Shown here: positions 5,991 to 13,452 of the stretch, one piece after another
Numbering within the stretch: position 1 is the stretch's first letter
How the letters are laid out: each line of letters begins with the position of its first letter
Source: Planctomycetales bacterium
GTDB lineage: Bacteria; Planctomycetota; UBA11346
Direction of reading: 5' to 3'
Assembly: GCA_025362255.1 (NCBI GenBank)
Contig: JANYGY010000076.1
Location: forward strand, 1 to 17,140
Length of the DNA: 17,140 nucleotides
The notes under the pieces: model-generated
The model's database searches: none
Seen by the model: only the letters and a program-made list of their open reading frames with translations
What the model was told of the DNA's origin: nothing
Made by a program: the position numbers and the translations under genes

Positions 5991-8666
5991 ATGATTTCAT
6001 CCCGCTCTGCCCTGCGCTCTACCACGTTAATTATCAGCGCGACCCTGTTGGCCATCGCGGCTGAACCGTTGCCCACCACAGTTTCCTTGGCGGGAGTCAG
6101 CCCATCCGTCACCGGGAACGTGGCCAACGTTTCGTATGGGGACATCGATGGCGACGGTTTTGTCGACCTGGCGGTTGGCAACATCATTTATTGGGGATCG
6201 GCGTCTGGTTGGAAGTCATCCACTAAATTAGCAACCACTTTCGGCTCGTTGTGGATCGTCTCCAATATCACCGGCGCTGGCCTTGATGGCAAAATTCGGG
6301 CTGATTTGGTGGCCCTCGATTCGTACTCGGGGACGAATTCCCTGGTTCAAGTGCTTGCGACTACTACTCAAAGTTTATTAAATACATCTTCGTCAAAACT
6401 TGATCTAACAGGTCTTAGTGGAGCGCCCGCGGTCGGGGATTTCGGGGGCGATGCGAAGCTGGATATCGCGTGGATCGATGCCAGCGCAAACAAGCTCCAA
6501 TTATCCGTCAATACGACGGGGTCTTTTGCCACCACCTTCTCTTCAATATACAGTGGAAACTACTCCGCCGTGGCGGGGGTGGATTGGGAAGGCACTGGGA
6601 CCGGGAAACTAGATCTTCTGATGGTCTCTCAGAGCTTTGCCAGCGGGCATCCCTCCGTCCAATTATTTGCCCACGGACAAAGCCTTTCGAACGCCCCGGC
6701 ATTCACCCAAGATCTTGATACATCTGCTTACTCTGGAATTTTTCACCCTGATATCACCACAGGTGATATCAATGGGGATGGTAAAATCGATGCCCTGGTC
6801 ACGACTCACGATAATAATACCGGTCCAACCTATGTCATCATGTCGACCGGTGTCCTGGCCACTGCCCCGTCAATATCTCTCAATAAATTTAAAAGCGGCT
6901 CTCAGGGGTGGATTGTCCCTGATGTCACTGGCGATGGCATCGATGATGTCGCTGTCTATTCCTCAAATTCGCCTATCGGTGGCGGAATTGTTCATGGTGG
7001 ATCAGATATCTCGGCGACTTTAGGAAATTTAGGCGGCATCACAATTGACCGAACCATTCCAGATGATGGCGAAGGTACCCCGCTTTATATTTTTGGCGGA
7101 TCTCCTTTTGGTACCTTCCTGCGCCCAACAGCAGTTTCCTACGCGGCCAATGCGACACATTGGGATCGTCATCTCGTTCTCGTAGATGCATCAGGATATA
7201 GTACTTCATTAGCTCTCCCAATACTCTCCCCCACCATTGTCGCCACCGTTCAGGATCTGTCCGGCAGCGGTGCATTAGCGATTGTCGACAGTTCCGTGTC
7301 GATCGACTTTCCGACCACGAACGGATCGATTACCGGTTTGGTCGTCTCGGTCAGTGGCGCCGTGGCCGGTGACCTGATTTCAGATGCAGCCGCCTTGCCT
7401 GGTACGATCACTTCCACTGATCTTCCGCTGTCCAATGGGTCGCTCACGCGGACCTATGACGGCACTATGACCGTCGCTCAAGCAACCAGCGTATTGAAGA
7501 ATCTGCGCTTTACCGCGGCTCAGGGTGGAGCGGTGCGCTCGGCCTTTGTGGTGTTGTTGGGACAGGCGGATGCCAACGATACCGGCCCGCGGGCCGAGTC
7601 GTATGTCAGCGCTAAATTTCAGACGGCAACCCTGGCGGCCCCCGGCTTGGCCTTCACTGCGATCACCGGCGCCAAAGTCGGCGGGACGGTCATCTCTGAA
7701 GTCCGCGGTGGCAATGGCACCTACACGGTCACCGTTGTTGGTGGTGTGGGTTTTGCCGGCGGATCGCCAGATAATGTTCGTGCCGTCAGCGGTCCGGCGA
7801 CCAATGTATTCGTCACCCCGACGCGTAGTGGTACGATCACCGTGACCGTGACAGATTCGGCCGGGCTCACTGGTTCGTTTACGTTCACCGCCACAGATTT
7901 GCCGACTGCATCAGAGCCGGCTCCGGTGGTGGCCACGTCACTCGGGGCGGTCACTGTCTTCGGCGCGATCTGCCCTGGTACGGTGGGTGGCGTGCAGTCG
8001 CTGCGCACCGCGTTCGGCTCGGTCGACAATCGTCGGGCCCGTGGCTTCACCTGGGATTCAGCCAGACAGACCTACAACGAACTGCCTGGCGAACCGACCG
8101 GCGGCCTATTGCCGACCGACGGTGTTTTCCTCGCCACCCGAGTCGATCTCGGGCTCGATTTCTCTGGCCCCGCAATGCCGCCCGGCTCGACCATCGTGTT
8201 GCGTGCAGGATGGAATTTCGTTGGTCTGGGCCCGGTGCAGCTGACCAGTGGTTCGGTGGTTCGCACCCATAGTCTGGCCGATGATTTCACGCTGACCAAT
8301 CTCAGCGGAGCAACTCAGCCGCTGAGTCAGATCACCGCCGCGTACCTGTGGGATGGCTCGACTTATTCCACCACCACGGTCTTGCAAAGCGGTATCGGTT
8401 ATTGGATCCGCAATGTCAGCTCGCCCGCCGCATCGGTGATCCTGACCAGAAAAGATAGCGATTTCGATGGTCGTGCGCTGCGCGCAGCGGGCGCCTCGAC
8501 GTTCGCCCGAGATGCGGGCGCGCCGCCAACGCCGCCAGCCAATGGGGCTCAGGCCAGCAGTGGTCCTGACTCCGAAAGTGGTGGGTGTGGCGCGGGTTCG
8601 GGCATCGCGATCGCTCTCGCCGGGTTGATGGCGTTCCTTCGCTTGGGCCTTCGCCGCGCGAAGTGA
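5991..8666 (+). CDS. Secreted FG-GAP (integrin-like) beta-propeller protein with Ig-like region and CTERM-like tail
   Basis: The 891-residue protein starts with a signal peptide (Arg5/Arg9, then TTLIISATLLAIAA, likely cleaved near residue 24). Seven FG-GAP/VCBS-type turns follow at about 51-59 (DIDGDGFVD), 92-108, 149-158, 198-208, 259-267 (DINGDGKID), 311-319 (DVTGDGIDD) and 421-430; three keep a full calcium-loop pattern. This suggests a seven-bladed, integrin-like propeller. Residues ~440-545 resemble cadherin-like repeats, ~550-640 look like an Ig-like domain, and ~650-820 form a beta domain with GWNFVGLGP and GIGYWIRN. The C-terminus (SGGCGAG, a hydrophobic helix, then RLGLRRAK) looks like a CTERM sorting signal with a conserved Cys. 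The protein is probably surface-anchored or secreted and may be adhesive. The segment 6200-7230 is clearly more AT-rich than the rest of the gene. Confidence 0.82.
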   Translation: MISSRSALRSTTLIISATLLAIAAEPLPTTVSLAGVSPSVTGNVANVSYGDIDGDGFVDLAVGNIIYWGSASGWKSSTKLATTFGSLWIVSNITGAGLDGKIRADLVALDSYSGTNSLVQVLATTTQSLLNTSSSKLDLTGLSGAPAVGDFGGDAKLDIAWIDASANKLQLSVNTTGSFATTFSSIYSGNYSAVAGVDWEGTGTGKLDLLMVSQSFASGHPSVQLFAHGQSLSNAPAFTQDLDTSAYSGIFHPDITTGDINGDGKIDALVTTHDNNTGPTYVIMSTGVLATAPSISLNKFKSGSQGWIVPDVTGDGIDDVAVYSSNSPIGGGIVHGGSDISATLGNLGGITIDRTIPDDGEGTPLYIFGGSPFGTFLRPTAVSYAANATHWDRHLVLVDASGYSTSLALPILSPTIVATVQDLSGSGALAIVDSSVSIDFPTTNGSITGLVVSVSGAVAGDLISDAAALPGTITSTDLPLSNGSLTRTYDGTMTVAQATSVLKNLRFTAAQGGAVRSAFVVLLGQADANDTGPRAESYVSAKFQTATLAAPGLAFTAITGAKVGGTVISEVRGGNGTYTVTVVGGVGFAGGSPDNVRAVSGPATNVFVTPTRSGTITVTVTDSAGLTGSFTFTATDLPTASEPAPVVATSLGAVTVFGAICPGTVGGVQSLRTAFGSVDNRRARGFTWDSARQTYNELPGEPTGGLLPTDGVFLATRVDLGLDFSGPAMPPGSTIVLRAGWNFVGLGPVQLTSGSVVRTHSLADDFTLTNLSGATQPLSQITAAYLWDGSTYSTTTVLQSGIGYWIRNVSSPAASVILTRKDSDFDGRALRAAGASTFARDAGAPPTPPANGAQASSGPDSESGGCGAGSGIAIALAGLMAFLRLGLRRAK

Positions 8667-8672
8667 TCTGAC

Positions 8673-9509
8673 TTATTGTTGGGCGTCTTCAAATCGTTGG
8701 CGGCCGGCCTTGCCGGCCGCCAACCATTTTTTCAACGCCTCGCTATCGCCACTTTCAAGCAGCTCGTCCAGCTCAGCGAGACGAGCTTGGCTGCGAGCGA
8801 TCAATGGCCGCAATGCGAGTCGATTGGTCTGCAGAATATCCACCCATAAATCGGGTGAACCGGCGGCAATCCGCGTCGCGTCGCGGAATCCGCTAGCACA
8901 CGCAGGCACGGCTTCAGCGCTCAGCATCGAGGCGGTGACCGAGGCCAGGATGTGTGGCAGGTGCGAGGCCTCGGCAACGACGCGGTCGTGATCTGCAGGG
9001 GACAGGCGTTGCACCCGTGCCCCAACGCTCACCCACATCTGCTCGATGAGTGAAAGATGATCTGAGTTGGTGTTCACCACCGGTGTCACCAGGGTCAGCC
9101 GCCCGCGATAGAGGTCGCGATCCGCATTAGCCAAGCCTTGCAGATGGCTGCCACACATCGGATGGCTGCCAATATAGCGCGCGGCAAGATCGCTCAGTTC
9201 GGTGGCTAATTCGCCCTTGGTCGAACCCACATCGGTGATGACCGCCGAGGACACTGCTGCGATTGCGCGCACGGTCCGGGCGATGATTCCAACCGGGGTG
9301 CAGACCACTGCCACGGATGCGTGGGTGGCCTGGGTGAATGAATCAATCGCCGTACCCCAGCCGAGCGCTGCGGCAGAACGCGCCACCTCAGGACGATGGT
9401 GATGCAGCAATACCGAAATTCCGGCTTGGCTTAGGGCGGCGGCGAGGCTTCCCCCCATTAAACCTAAACCAGTGACGAGCACGGGACCGAGCGGACGGGT
9501 CGTAATCAT
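8673..9509 (-). CDS. tyrA: Prephenate dehydrogenase (TyrA family)
   Basis: This enzyme oxidatively decarboxylates prephenate (or arogenate) to the tyrosine precursor, using NAD(P), in the cytoplasm. The 278 residues match the single-domain family. Visible features are the Rossmann motif GLGLMGGSLA (14-23), TDVGSTKG (92-99), GSHPMCGS (114-121), the substrate-binding SHLPH (182-186), and GFRDATRIAAGSPDLW (207-222). There is no ACT domain, so feedback inhibition by tyrosine is not built in as in some homologues. The start at 9509 gives the normal family N-terminus; no good Shine-Dalgarno precedes it. It converges on the FG-GAP gene with only 6 bases between the stop codons, and its 3' coding end contains the terminator of that neighbour. 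The first acidic residue after the Rossmann strand is absent (LLHHHRP), hinting at NADP preference, but this is weak. Confidence 0.93.
   Translation of the reverse strand: MITTRPLGPVLVTGLGLMGGSLAAALSQAGISVLLHHHRPEVARSAAALGWGTAIDSFTQATHASVAVVCTPVGIIARTVRAIAAVSSAVITDVGSTKGELATELSDLAARYIGSHPMCGSHLQGLANADRDLYRGRLTLVTPVVNTNSDHLSLIEQMWVSVGARVQRLSPADHDRVVAEASHLPHILASVTASMLSAEAVPACASGFRDATRIAAGSPDLWVDILQTNRLALRPLIARSQARLAELDELLESGDSEALKKWLAAGKAGRQRFEDAQQ
8696..8732 (+). terminator. Intrinsic terminator of the FG-GAP gene, embedded in tyrA coding sequence
   Basis: A perfect 13-bp stem, GTTGGCGGCCGGC (8696-8708) with GCCGGCCGCCAAC (8712-8724), has a CTT loop and is followed by CATTTTTT (8725-8732). 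The T-tract is only on the + strand side, so it stops transcription coming from the FG-GAP gene. On the other strand the arms encode residues ~261-270 of TyrA (WLAAGKAGR region). Confidence 0.88.
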
Positions 9510-9556
9510 GAATCGGGGATGCTAGTTCAGACCAAAATAAGATCCATCGACCAAAA

Positions 9557-9575
9557 GATTATTGATTAAATAATC
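9557..9575. promoter_or_regulatory. AT-rich palindrome in the tyrA-tpiA divergent gap
   Basis: GATTATT (9557-9563) and AATAATC (9569-9575) form a perfect inverted repeat with a 5-base spacer, 48 bp before the tyrA start. It could be an operator for either divergent gene. There is no T-tract to make it a terminator, and it does not match a regulator site that I know. Confidence 0.35.
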
Positions 9576-9644
9576 AAGGTGTGGACTTAAACGACGTATC
9601 GAGCCTAATTATTTATATTATAGTTTAACAAAAGTATGCGTCGT

Positions 9645-9721
9645 CCTTGAAATCAGGTCTCTTAACGCACGAAAGGAATGATCTTTTGAAGCGGTTTTAC
9701 CTCCAAACCGACATTTCAGGG
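9645..9721 (+). other. Possible three-helix structured leader RNA upstream of tpiA
   Basis: The 77-nt segment can fold as a three-way junction. P1 is CCTTGAAAT (9645-9653) with ATTTCAGGG (9713-9721), P2 is CGAAAG (9670-9675) with CTTTTG (9683-9688), and P3 is CGGTTT (9692-9697) with AAACCG (9705-9710), whose loop TACCTCC contains an anti-Shine-Dalgarno-like CCTCC. The rest of the 9510-9817 gap shows an AT-rich block (9600-9635) but no gene. No known riboswitch class was recognised, and it matters only if transcription starts upstream of it. Confidence 0.3.
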
Positions 9722-9723
9722 TG

Positions 9724-9751
9724 TTGACCACCCAGGCGGCGGATCTATGTT
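9724..9751 (+). promoter_or_regulatory. Predicted sigma70-type promoter for tpiA-secG and the downstream genes
   Basis: TTGACC (9724-9729, 5 of 6 matches) and TATGTT (9746-9751, 4 of 6) are separated by 16 bp. Transcription would start near 9758, giving a leader of about 60 nt before the tpiA ATG at 9818. This is the best promoter-like pair in the gap. Confidence 0.5.
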
Positions 9752-9817
9752 TCCAACCCCGCTGCGCGTGCAGCCACTTCAGTTCACGAAGGACCGCGGC
9801 CGAGCTGCGGAAAATGC

Positions 9818-10579
9818 ATGGCCCGTAAGCGCTTTATCGCCGGTAATTGGAAGCTGAACCTGACCATCGACGAAGGTGTGTCCCTCGTCCAAGGCTTGGC
9901 CAAAGCCCTGGCTGCCGATCCGAAGAGCGCTCAGGTTGAAGTTGCCGTCTGTCCGACTTTTCTGGCCCTCCATGCAGTCGCTCAAGCGGCCAAGGGTTCG
10001 GCGGTGGGTATCGGCGGGCAAAATGCCTACTTCGAGGAAAAAGGTGCTTTCACCGGTGAATCCTCGGCGTCCCTGCTCAAGAATGCGGGCGCCAAGTATG
10101 TGATCCTGGGCCATAGTGAGCGGCGCCAGTTTTTTGGCGATACCGATGCAACGATCAATCGGCGGCTTAAGGCAGTCATCGCCCAAGGCTTGGTGCCCAT
10201 CCTCTGCATCGGCGAAACCCTTGCCGAACGTGACGGCGGAAAGTTGGAGGAAGTCCTCTCGCGCCAGCTTCAAGGGTCGCTTGACGGCTTGACAGCGGCT
10301 CAGCTCGAACATCTGGTGGTCGCTTATGAACCAGTCTGGGCGATCGGCACCGGCCGTACCGCTACCACCGCCCAAGCTCAGGAAGCCCACGCATTCGTGC
10401 GCGGCGTTCTGCGCAAATTGGTGGGTGAATTGGCCGAAAGGGTCCGGATCCAATACGGCGGCTCGGTAAAGCCGGATAATGCTTTCGAATTGCTCAGTCA
10501 ACCTGACGTCGACGGCGCGCTGGTCGGCGGCGCTAGTCTCAAATTGGCTGATTTCACCGCCATCATCGCTGCTCACTGA
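9818..10579 (+). CDS. tpiA: Triosephosphate isomerase
   Basis: This enzyme interconverts dihydroxyacetone phosphate and glyceraldehyde 3-phosphate in glycolysis and gluconeogenesis; it is a cytoplasmic dimer. The 253 residues are the normal TIM length. All active-site residues are visible: Asn10 and Lys12 (GNWKLN), His99 (LGHSERR) and Glu171 in YEPVWAIGTG, followed by the flexible loop 6. The phosphate-binding end motifs are YGGSVKPDN (213-221) and LVGGASL (235-241). The start at 9818 gives the usual short lead before the first strand. A second ATG four bases earlier is out of frame, and the Shine-Dalgarno is weak. secG follows after 13 bases. Confidence 0.97.
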   Translation: MARKRFIAGNWKLNLTIDEGVSLVQGLAKALAADPKSAQVEVAVCPTFLALHAVAQAAKGSAVGIGGQNAYFEEKGAFTGESSASLLKNAGAKYVILGHSERRQFFGDTDATINRRLKAVIAQGLVPILCIGETLAERDGGKLEEVLSRQLQGSLDGLTAAQLEHLVVAYEPVWAIGTGRTATTAQAQEAHAFVRGVLRKLVGELAERVRIQYGGSVKPDNAFELLSQPDVDGALVGGASLKLADFTAIIAAH

Positions 10580-10592
10580 GCCAGGATTACCC

Positions 10593-11222
10593 GTGATCGA
10601 AAATCTTATCCTCTCTCTGCAATTCCTGCTATGGCCGCTGTGCCTGGGAATCGTTGGATTGATCCTCCTGCAAGGAGGCGCAGGCGATCTGTCCTCTGCA
10701 TTCGGCGGCGGCGGTGTTCTCGATAGTACGCTCGGCGTAGGTGCGAGCAAAAAAATGGCCAAGGTCACGGGCTGGATGGCCGCTTTTTTCTTCGCCTTCG
10801 TGCTGTTTTTGGCGATTCCCCATAAAGGTGGCGTTGGCAGGGCCGAACCCTCCGGATCGTCAACTCCCCCAGCAAGCATTCCGGCAACCAGTACTCCGGC
10901 CGACAGCATACCTGCCCCTGGCACCGCTCCCACCGCAGCAAAAGGTGCCGCTCCTACTTCGGTCGCTGCGACCAGCGTCCCGCTGCTGACTCCGGCTGCA
11001 TCCGCGCCAGTGATCGAGCAGGTTAAAGCAGTCTCCAAAGAGACCGCTGCCGTGGCTGCTGCAACCGCGCAATCCGCGGTTGAGTCGGCAGCTCAAGCGA
11101 CTGCAGCTCAGCCAGAGCCAGCCCAAGCAGCGCCAGCAGTGCCCCAGGTTCCCGTGACGCCTGCAGTCGAAGTTCCGAAGCCGGCCGAGCCGGTCGTGCC
11201 CGCCGCCAAACCCGCTCAGTAA
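10593..11222 (+). CDS. secG: Preprotein translocase subunit SecG with a long Ala/Pro-rich C-terminal tail
   Basis: SecG is the small inner-membrane subunit that assists SecYE/SecA protein export. The start is the GTG at 10593, with AGGA six bases upstream; an in-frame ATG at 10479 lies inside tpiA and would not give a normal N-terminus. Residues 4-26 form transmembrane helix 1 and 57-76 helix 2. The loop between them has the family pattern LLQGGAGDLSSAFGGGG (25-41), followed by KKMAKVTGWMAAFFF. SecG proteins usually have 70-130 residues. This one has 209, because residues ~82-209 are a low-complexity tail rich in Ala, Pro, Ser and Thr, with repeated PA, AP and VP words and a helical patch (VIEQVKAVSKETAAVAAATAQSA). 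tpiA-secG pairs are common in bacteria. Confidence 0.92.
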   Translation: MIENLILSLQFLLWPLCLGIVGLILLQGGAGDLSSAFGGGGVLDSTLGVGASKKMAKVTGWMAAFFFAFVLFLAIPHKGGVGRAEPSGSSTPPASIPATSTPADSIPAPGTAPTAAKGAAPTSVAATSVPLLTPAASAPVIEQVKAVSKETAAVAAATAQSAVESAAQATAAQPEPAQAAPAVPQVPVTPAVEVPKPAEPVVPAAKPAQ

Positions 11223-11278
11223 CCCCGCCCGTCGTCGGGTGGATCGTCCGCCCGCGACCCTAGCTCCCGAGGCGAACG

Positions 11279-12289
11279 ATGCTGCAAGCCAATCCCCTGG
11301 TCCAAATCGATCCTCGGGCCGTGCGCGCCGAAATCGGCAAAGACCGTCTGCTGACCATGTATCGCAAGATGCTGCTCATCAGGCGTTTTGAAGAACGGGC
11401 AGAGTTGGCCTATAAATCAAAGCTGATCGCGGGTTTTTTACACCTGTACATCGGCCAAGAGGCGGTCGCCACGGGTTTTTTCGATCACCTCGACTGTTCA
11501 CGTGATGCGACTCTGACCAGTTACCGTTGCCATGCCCAGGCCTTGCTCGCCGGTGAAGACCCCAAGCCGTTGATGGCCGAGTTGTTCGGCAAATCCACCG
11601 GTAACGTCCGCGGCAAGGGCGGCTCGATGCACTTCTTCTCCAAGAAGGGCAACATGCTTGGCGGTCACGGCATCGTCGGGGGGCAGATCCCAGTTGGCAC
11701 CGGTGCTGCCTTCAGCGCCAAATACAAAGGGACCGGCGGCGTGTCGGTGACGTTCCTCGGCGACGGCGCCAGCCCGCAGGGCACGTTCCATGAAAGCCTG
11801 AACATGGCTTCTTTATGGAAACTGCCTGCGATCTATGTCATCGAAAACAATAAATATGGAATGGGTACGGCCTGCACGCGGGCTGTGTCGGTAGAGAATA
11901 TCGCGGCGGCTAAAGCATCAGGCTATGGCATGAAGTCGTTTACGTTCGACGGCCTCGATCTGTTTTCTTCATGGAAGGTCGCGCAAGAAGTAGTGGCCAT
12001 CGCGCGCCTTGGCGAGCCGGTGTTGGTCGAGGCCAAGACCTATCGGTACCGCGGTCATTCGGTGTCCGATCCCGCAACCTATCGGACCAAAGAAGAGCTC
12101 GAACATTATAAAACCCTCGACCCGATCGAACGAATTAAATTGTCGTTGATCGATGCCGGTTGGCTGACCGAGGCTGGGGCCGAAGAAATCGAAGAGCAAA
12201 TCATCGGACGCATTCGTGAAGCCCTTGAATTTGCCGCCGAAAGCCCTGAACCGCCGCTGTCTGATCTCTACACCCACGTTTACGCCTGA
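11279..12289 (+). CDS. pdhA: Pyruvate dehydrogenase E1 component, alpha subunit
   Basis: This is the thiamine-diphosphate-binding alpha half of the E1 heterotetramer, which decarboxylates pyruvate and passes the acetyl unit to the E2 lipoyl arm. The 336-residue length fits the family. The ThDP motif runs from GDG (161-163, in LGDGASPQGTFHES) to NN (190-191, in IENNKYGMGT). Other hallmarks are HLYIGQEAVATG (55-66), SYRCHAQALLAG (81-92), GKGGSMHFFS (112-121) and the phosphorylation-loop region YRYRGHSVSDP (255-265), which points to a pyruvate rather than a branched-chain enzyme. The ATG has GAGG (11269-11272) six bases upstream. The 56-bp gap after secG shows no T-tract terminator, so co-transcription with tpiA-secG is possible. 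Confidence 0.96.
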   Translation: MLQANPLVQIDPRAVRAEIGKDRLLTMYRKMLLIRRFEERAELAYKSKLIAGFLHLYIGQEAVATGFFDHLDCSRDATLTSYRCHAQALLAGEDPKPLMAELFGKSTGNVRGKGGSMHFFSKKGNMLGGHGIVGGQIPVGTGAAFSAKYKGTGGVSVTFLGDGASPQGTFHESLNMASLWKLPAIYVIENNKYGMGTACTRAVSVENIAAAKASGYGMKSFTFDGLDLFSSWKVAQEVVAIARLGEPVLVEAKTYRYRGHSVSDPATYRTKEELEHYKTLDPIERIKLSLIDAGWLTEAGAEEIEEQIIGRIREALEFAAESPEPPLSDLYTHVYA

Positions 12290-12304
12290 GCTGAATTACC
12301 ATCC

Positions 12305-13381
12305 ATGTCCGCTCCGCTCGCCTATCCGCTCAAGCCCCGTCGGGAAATCGATTCCCAGACCGAACCGATCAATGGCCACAAGGGCATTGATCTGGGCGAT
12401 GGCATGCAACTTGTGTCGGTGCGGATGGCCATCTGCCAAGCCCTGTTCGAAGAGATGACGCGGGACGAGACCATCTACATCATGGGTGAAGAAGTCGCCC
12501 AATATAATGGGGCCTACAAAGTCACCAAAGGTCTCCTCGATCATTTCGGAGCGAAACGCGTCATCGACAGTCCGATCACCGAATCGGGTTTCACCGGTTT
12601 AGCAGTGGGCGCGGCGATGACTGGTTTGCGTCCGGTGATTGAATTCATGAGTTGGAATTTCAGTTTCGTGGCCTTCGATCAGATCATCTCGAATGCCTCG
12701 AAGATGAATTATATGACCGGTGGCATGTTCCCGATTCCGCTGGTCATGCGTGGCCCGAGCGGCGCCGGCCCCCGGGTGTCGAGTCAGCATTCGCATGCGG
12801 TCGAAGCCCTGTTTAGCCATTTTCCCGGACTGATCGTGGTGTCGCCATCGACTCCGTACGATGCCAAGGGTCTGATGAAGACCGCGTTGCGGCAAAACAA
12901 TCCGGTCTGCTTTCTCGAAAACGAGTTGGTCTACAATCTCCAGCAGGAAATCCCGACCGCCGAATATCTGGTGCCGTTTGGCAAGGCCGACCTCAAGCGC
13001 GAAGGCACCGATTGCACGATTGTCGCGATCAGCCGTTGCGTGCAGTGGGCGTTAGAGGCCGCGGATGAGTTGGCCAAGATCGGCATCTCCTGCGAAGTAC
13101 TCGACCCGCGCACGATCAAACCACTCGATATCGAGTCGATCGCCGCTTCGGTGCGCAAGACCAATCGCTGTGTGGTGGTTGAGGAATGTTATCGCACGGG
13201 TGGCGTCGGGGCTGAGATCGCGGCACAGTTGATGGAACTCTGCTTTGATGATCTCGATGCGCCGGTTGGCCGGGTGACCACCACCGAGAATCCGATGCCC
13301 TACGCGGCGAATCTCGAACACGAGACATTGCCCAAGCCCCATCGCATCATTGCCGCTGTCAAAACTGCCTGCTATCGCTGA
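12305..13381 (+). CDS. pdhB: Pyruvate dehydrogenase E1 component, beta subunit
   Basis: This is the beta half of the E1 pyruvate dehydrogenase, 358 residues. It begins 15 bp after pdhA. Family motifs are GEEVAQYNGAYKVTKGL (61-77, with the ThDP-activating Glu), RVIDSPITESGFTGLAVGAA (85-104), PVIEFMSWNFSFVAFDQI, and the C-terminal transketolase domain with SRCVQWALEAADEL, VLDPRTIKPLD and VVVEECYRTGGVG. The first ~35 residues (PLKPRREIDSQTEPINGHKG) are an extension upstream of the conserved strand. It is not a lipoyl domain, unlike the fused N-terminus seen in many alphaproteobacterial E1beta proteins. No clear Shine-Dalgarno precedes the ATG, so translation may be coupled to pdhA. Confidence 0.95.
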   Translation: MSAPLAYPLKPRREIDSQTEPINGHKGIDLGDGMQLVSVRMAICQALFEEMTRDETIYIMGEEVAQYNGAYKVTKGLLDHFGAKRVIDSPITESGFTGLAVGAAMTGLRPVIEFMSWNFSFVAFDQIISNASKMNYMTGGMFPIPLVMRGPSGAGPRVSSQHSHAVEALFSHFPGLIVVSPSTPYDAKGLMKTALRQNNPVCFLENELVYNLQQEIPTAEYLVPFGKADLKREGTDCTIVAISRCVQWALEAADELAKIGISCEVLDPRTIKPLDIESIAASVRKTNRCVVVEECYRTGGVGAEIAAQLMELCFDDLDAPVGRVTTTENPMPYAANLEHETLPKPHRIIAAVKTACYR

Positions 13382-13398
13382 CCGCGTCCGCTATTCCG

Positions 13399-13443
13399 AT
13401 TCGGCGTTGTGCTGGATCGAATACCGAACTCCGCACGCCGAAT
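13399..13443 (+). other. Intercistronic hairpin between pdhB and pdhC
   Basis: ATTCGGCG (13399-13406) plus TGC (13410-13412, after a 3-nt bulge) pairs with GCACGCCGAAT (13433-13443), giving 11 bp around a 20-nt loop. There is no T-tract. The 3' arm ends directly before GGGA (13444-13447), the only Shine-Dalgarno-like bases before the pdhC ATG at 13453. It could tune E2 translation or mark an RNA processing site; this is inference. Confidence 0.45.
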
Positions 13444-13452
13444 GGGATATCC

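Noticed and set aside
6750..6770. Perfect 9-bp inverted repeat GATATCACC / GGTGATATC inside the FG-GAP gene
   Set aside because: It falls on the codons for DITTGDI, part of the FG-GAP repeat, has no T-tract, and can arise by chance from this coding pattern.
8306..8331. Inverted repeat CTCAGCGG / CCGCTGAG in the FG-GAP gene
   Set aside because: It is within coding sequence with a 10-nt loop and no T-tract; no function is indicated.
9692..9710. GGAGGT on the minus strand as a Shine-Dalgarno for a small gene
   Set aside because: No suitable start codon with an open frame of useful length follows on that strand.
9779..11038. 419-codon minus-strand frame opposite tpiA and secG
   Set aside because: No domain is seen, and it lies fully over two conserved genes with all catalytic motifs on the + strand.
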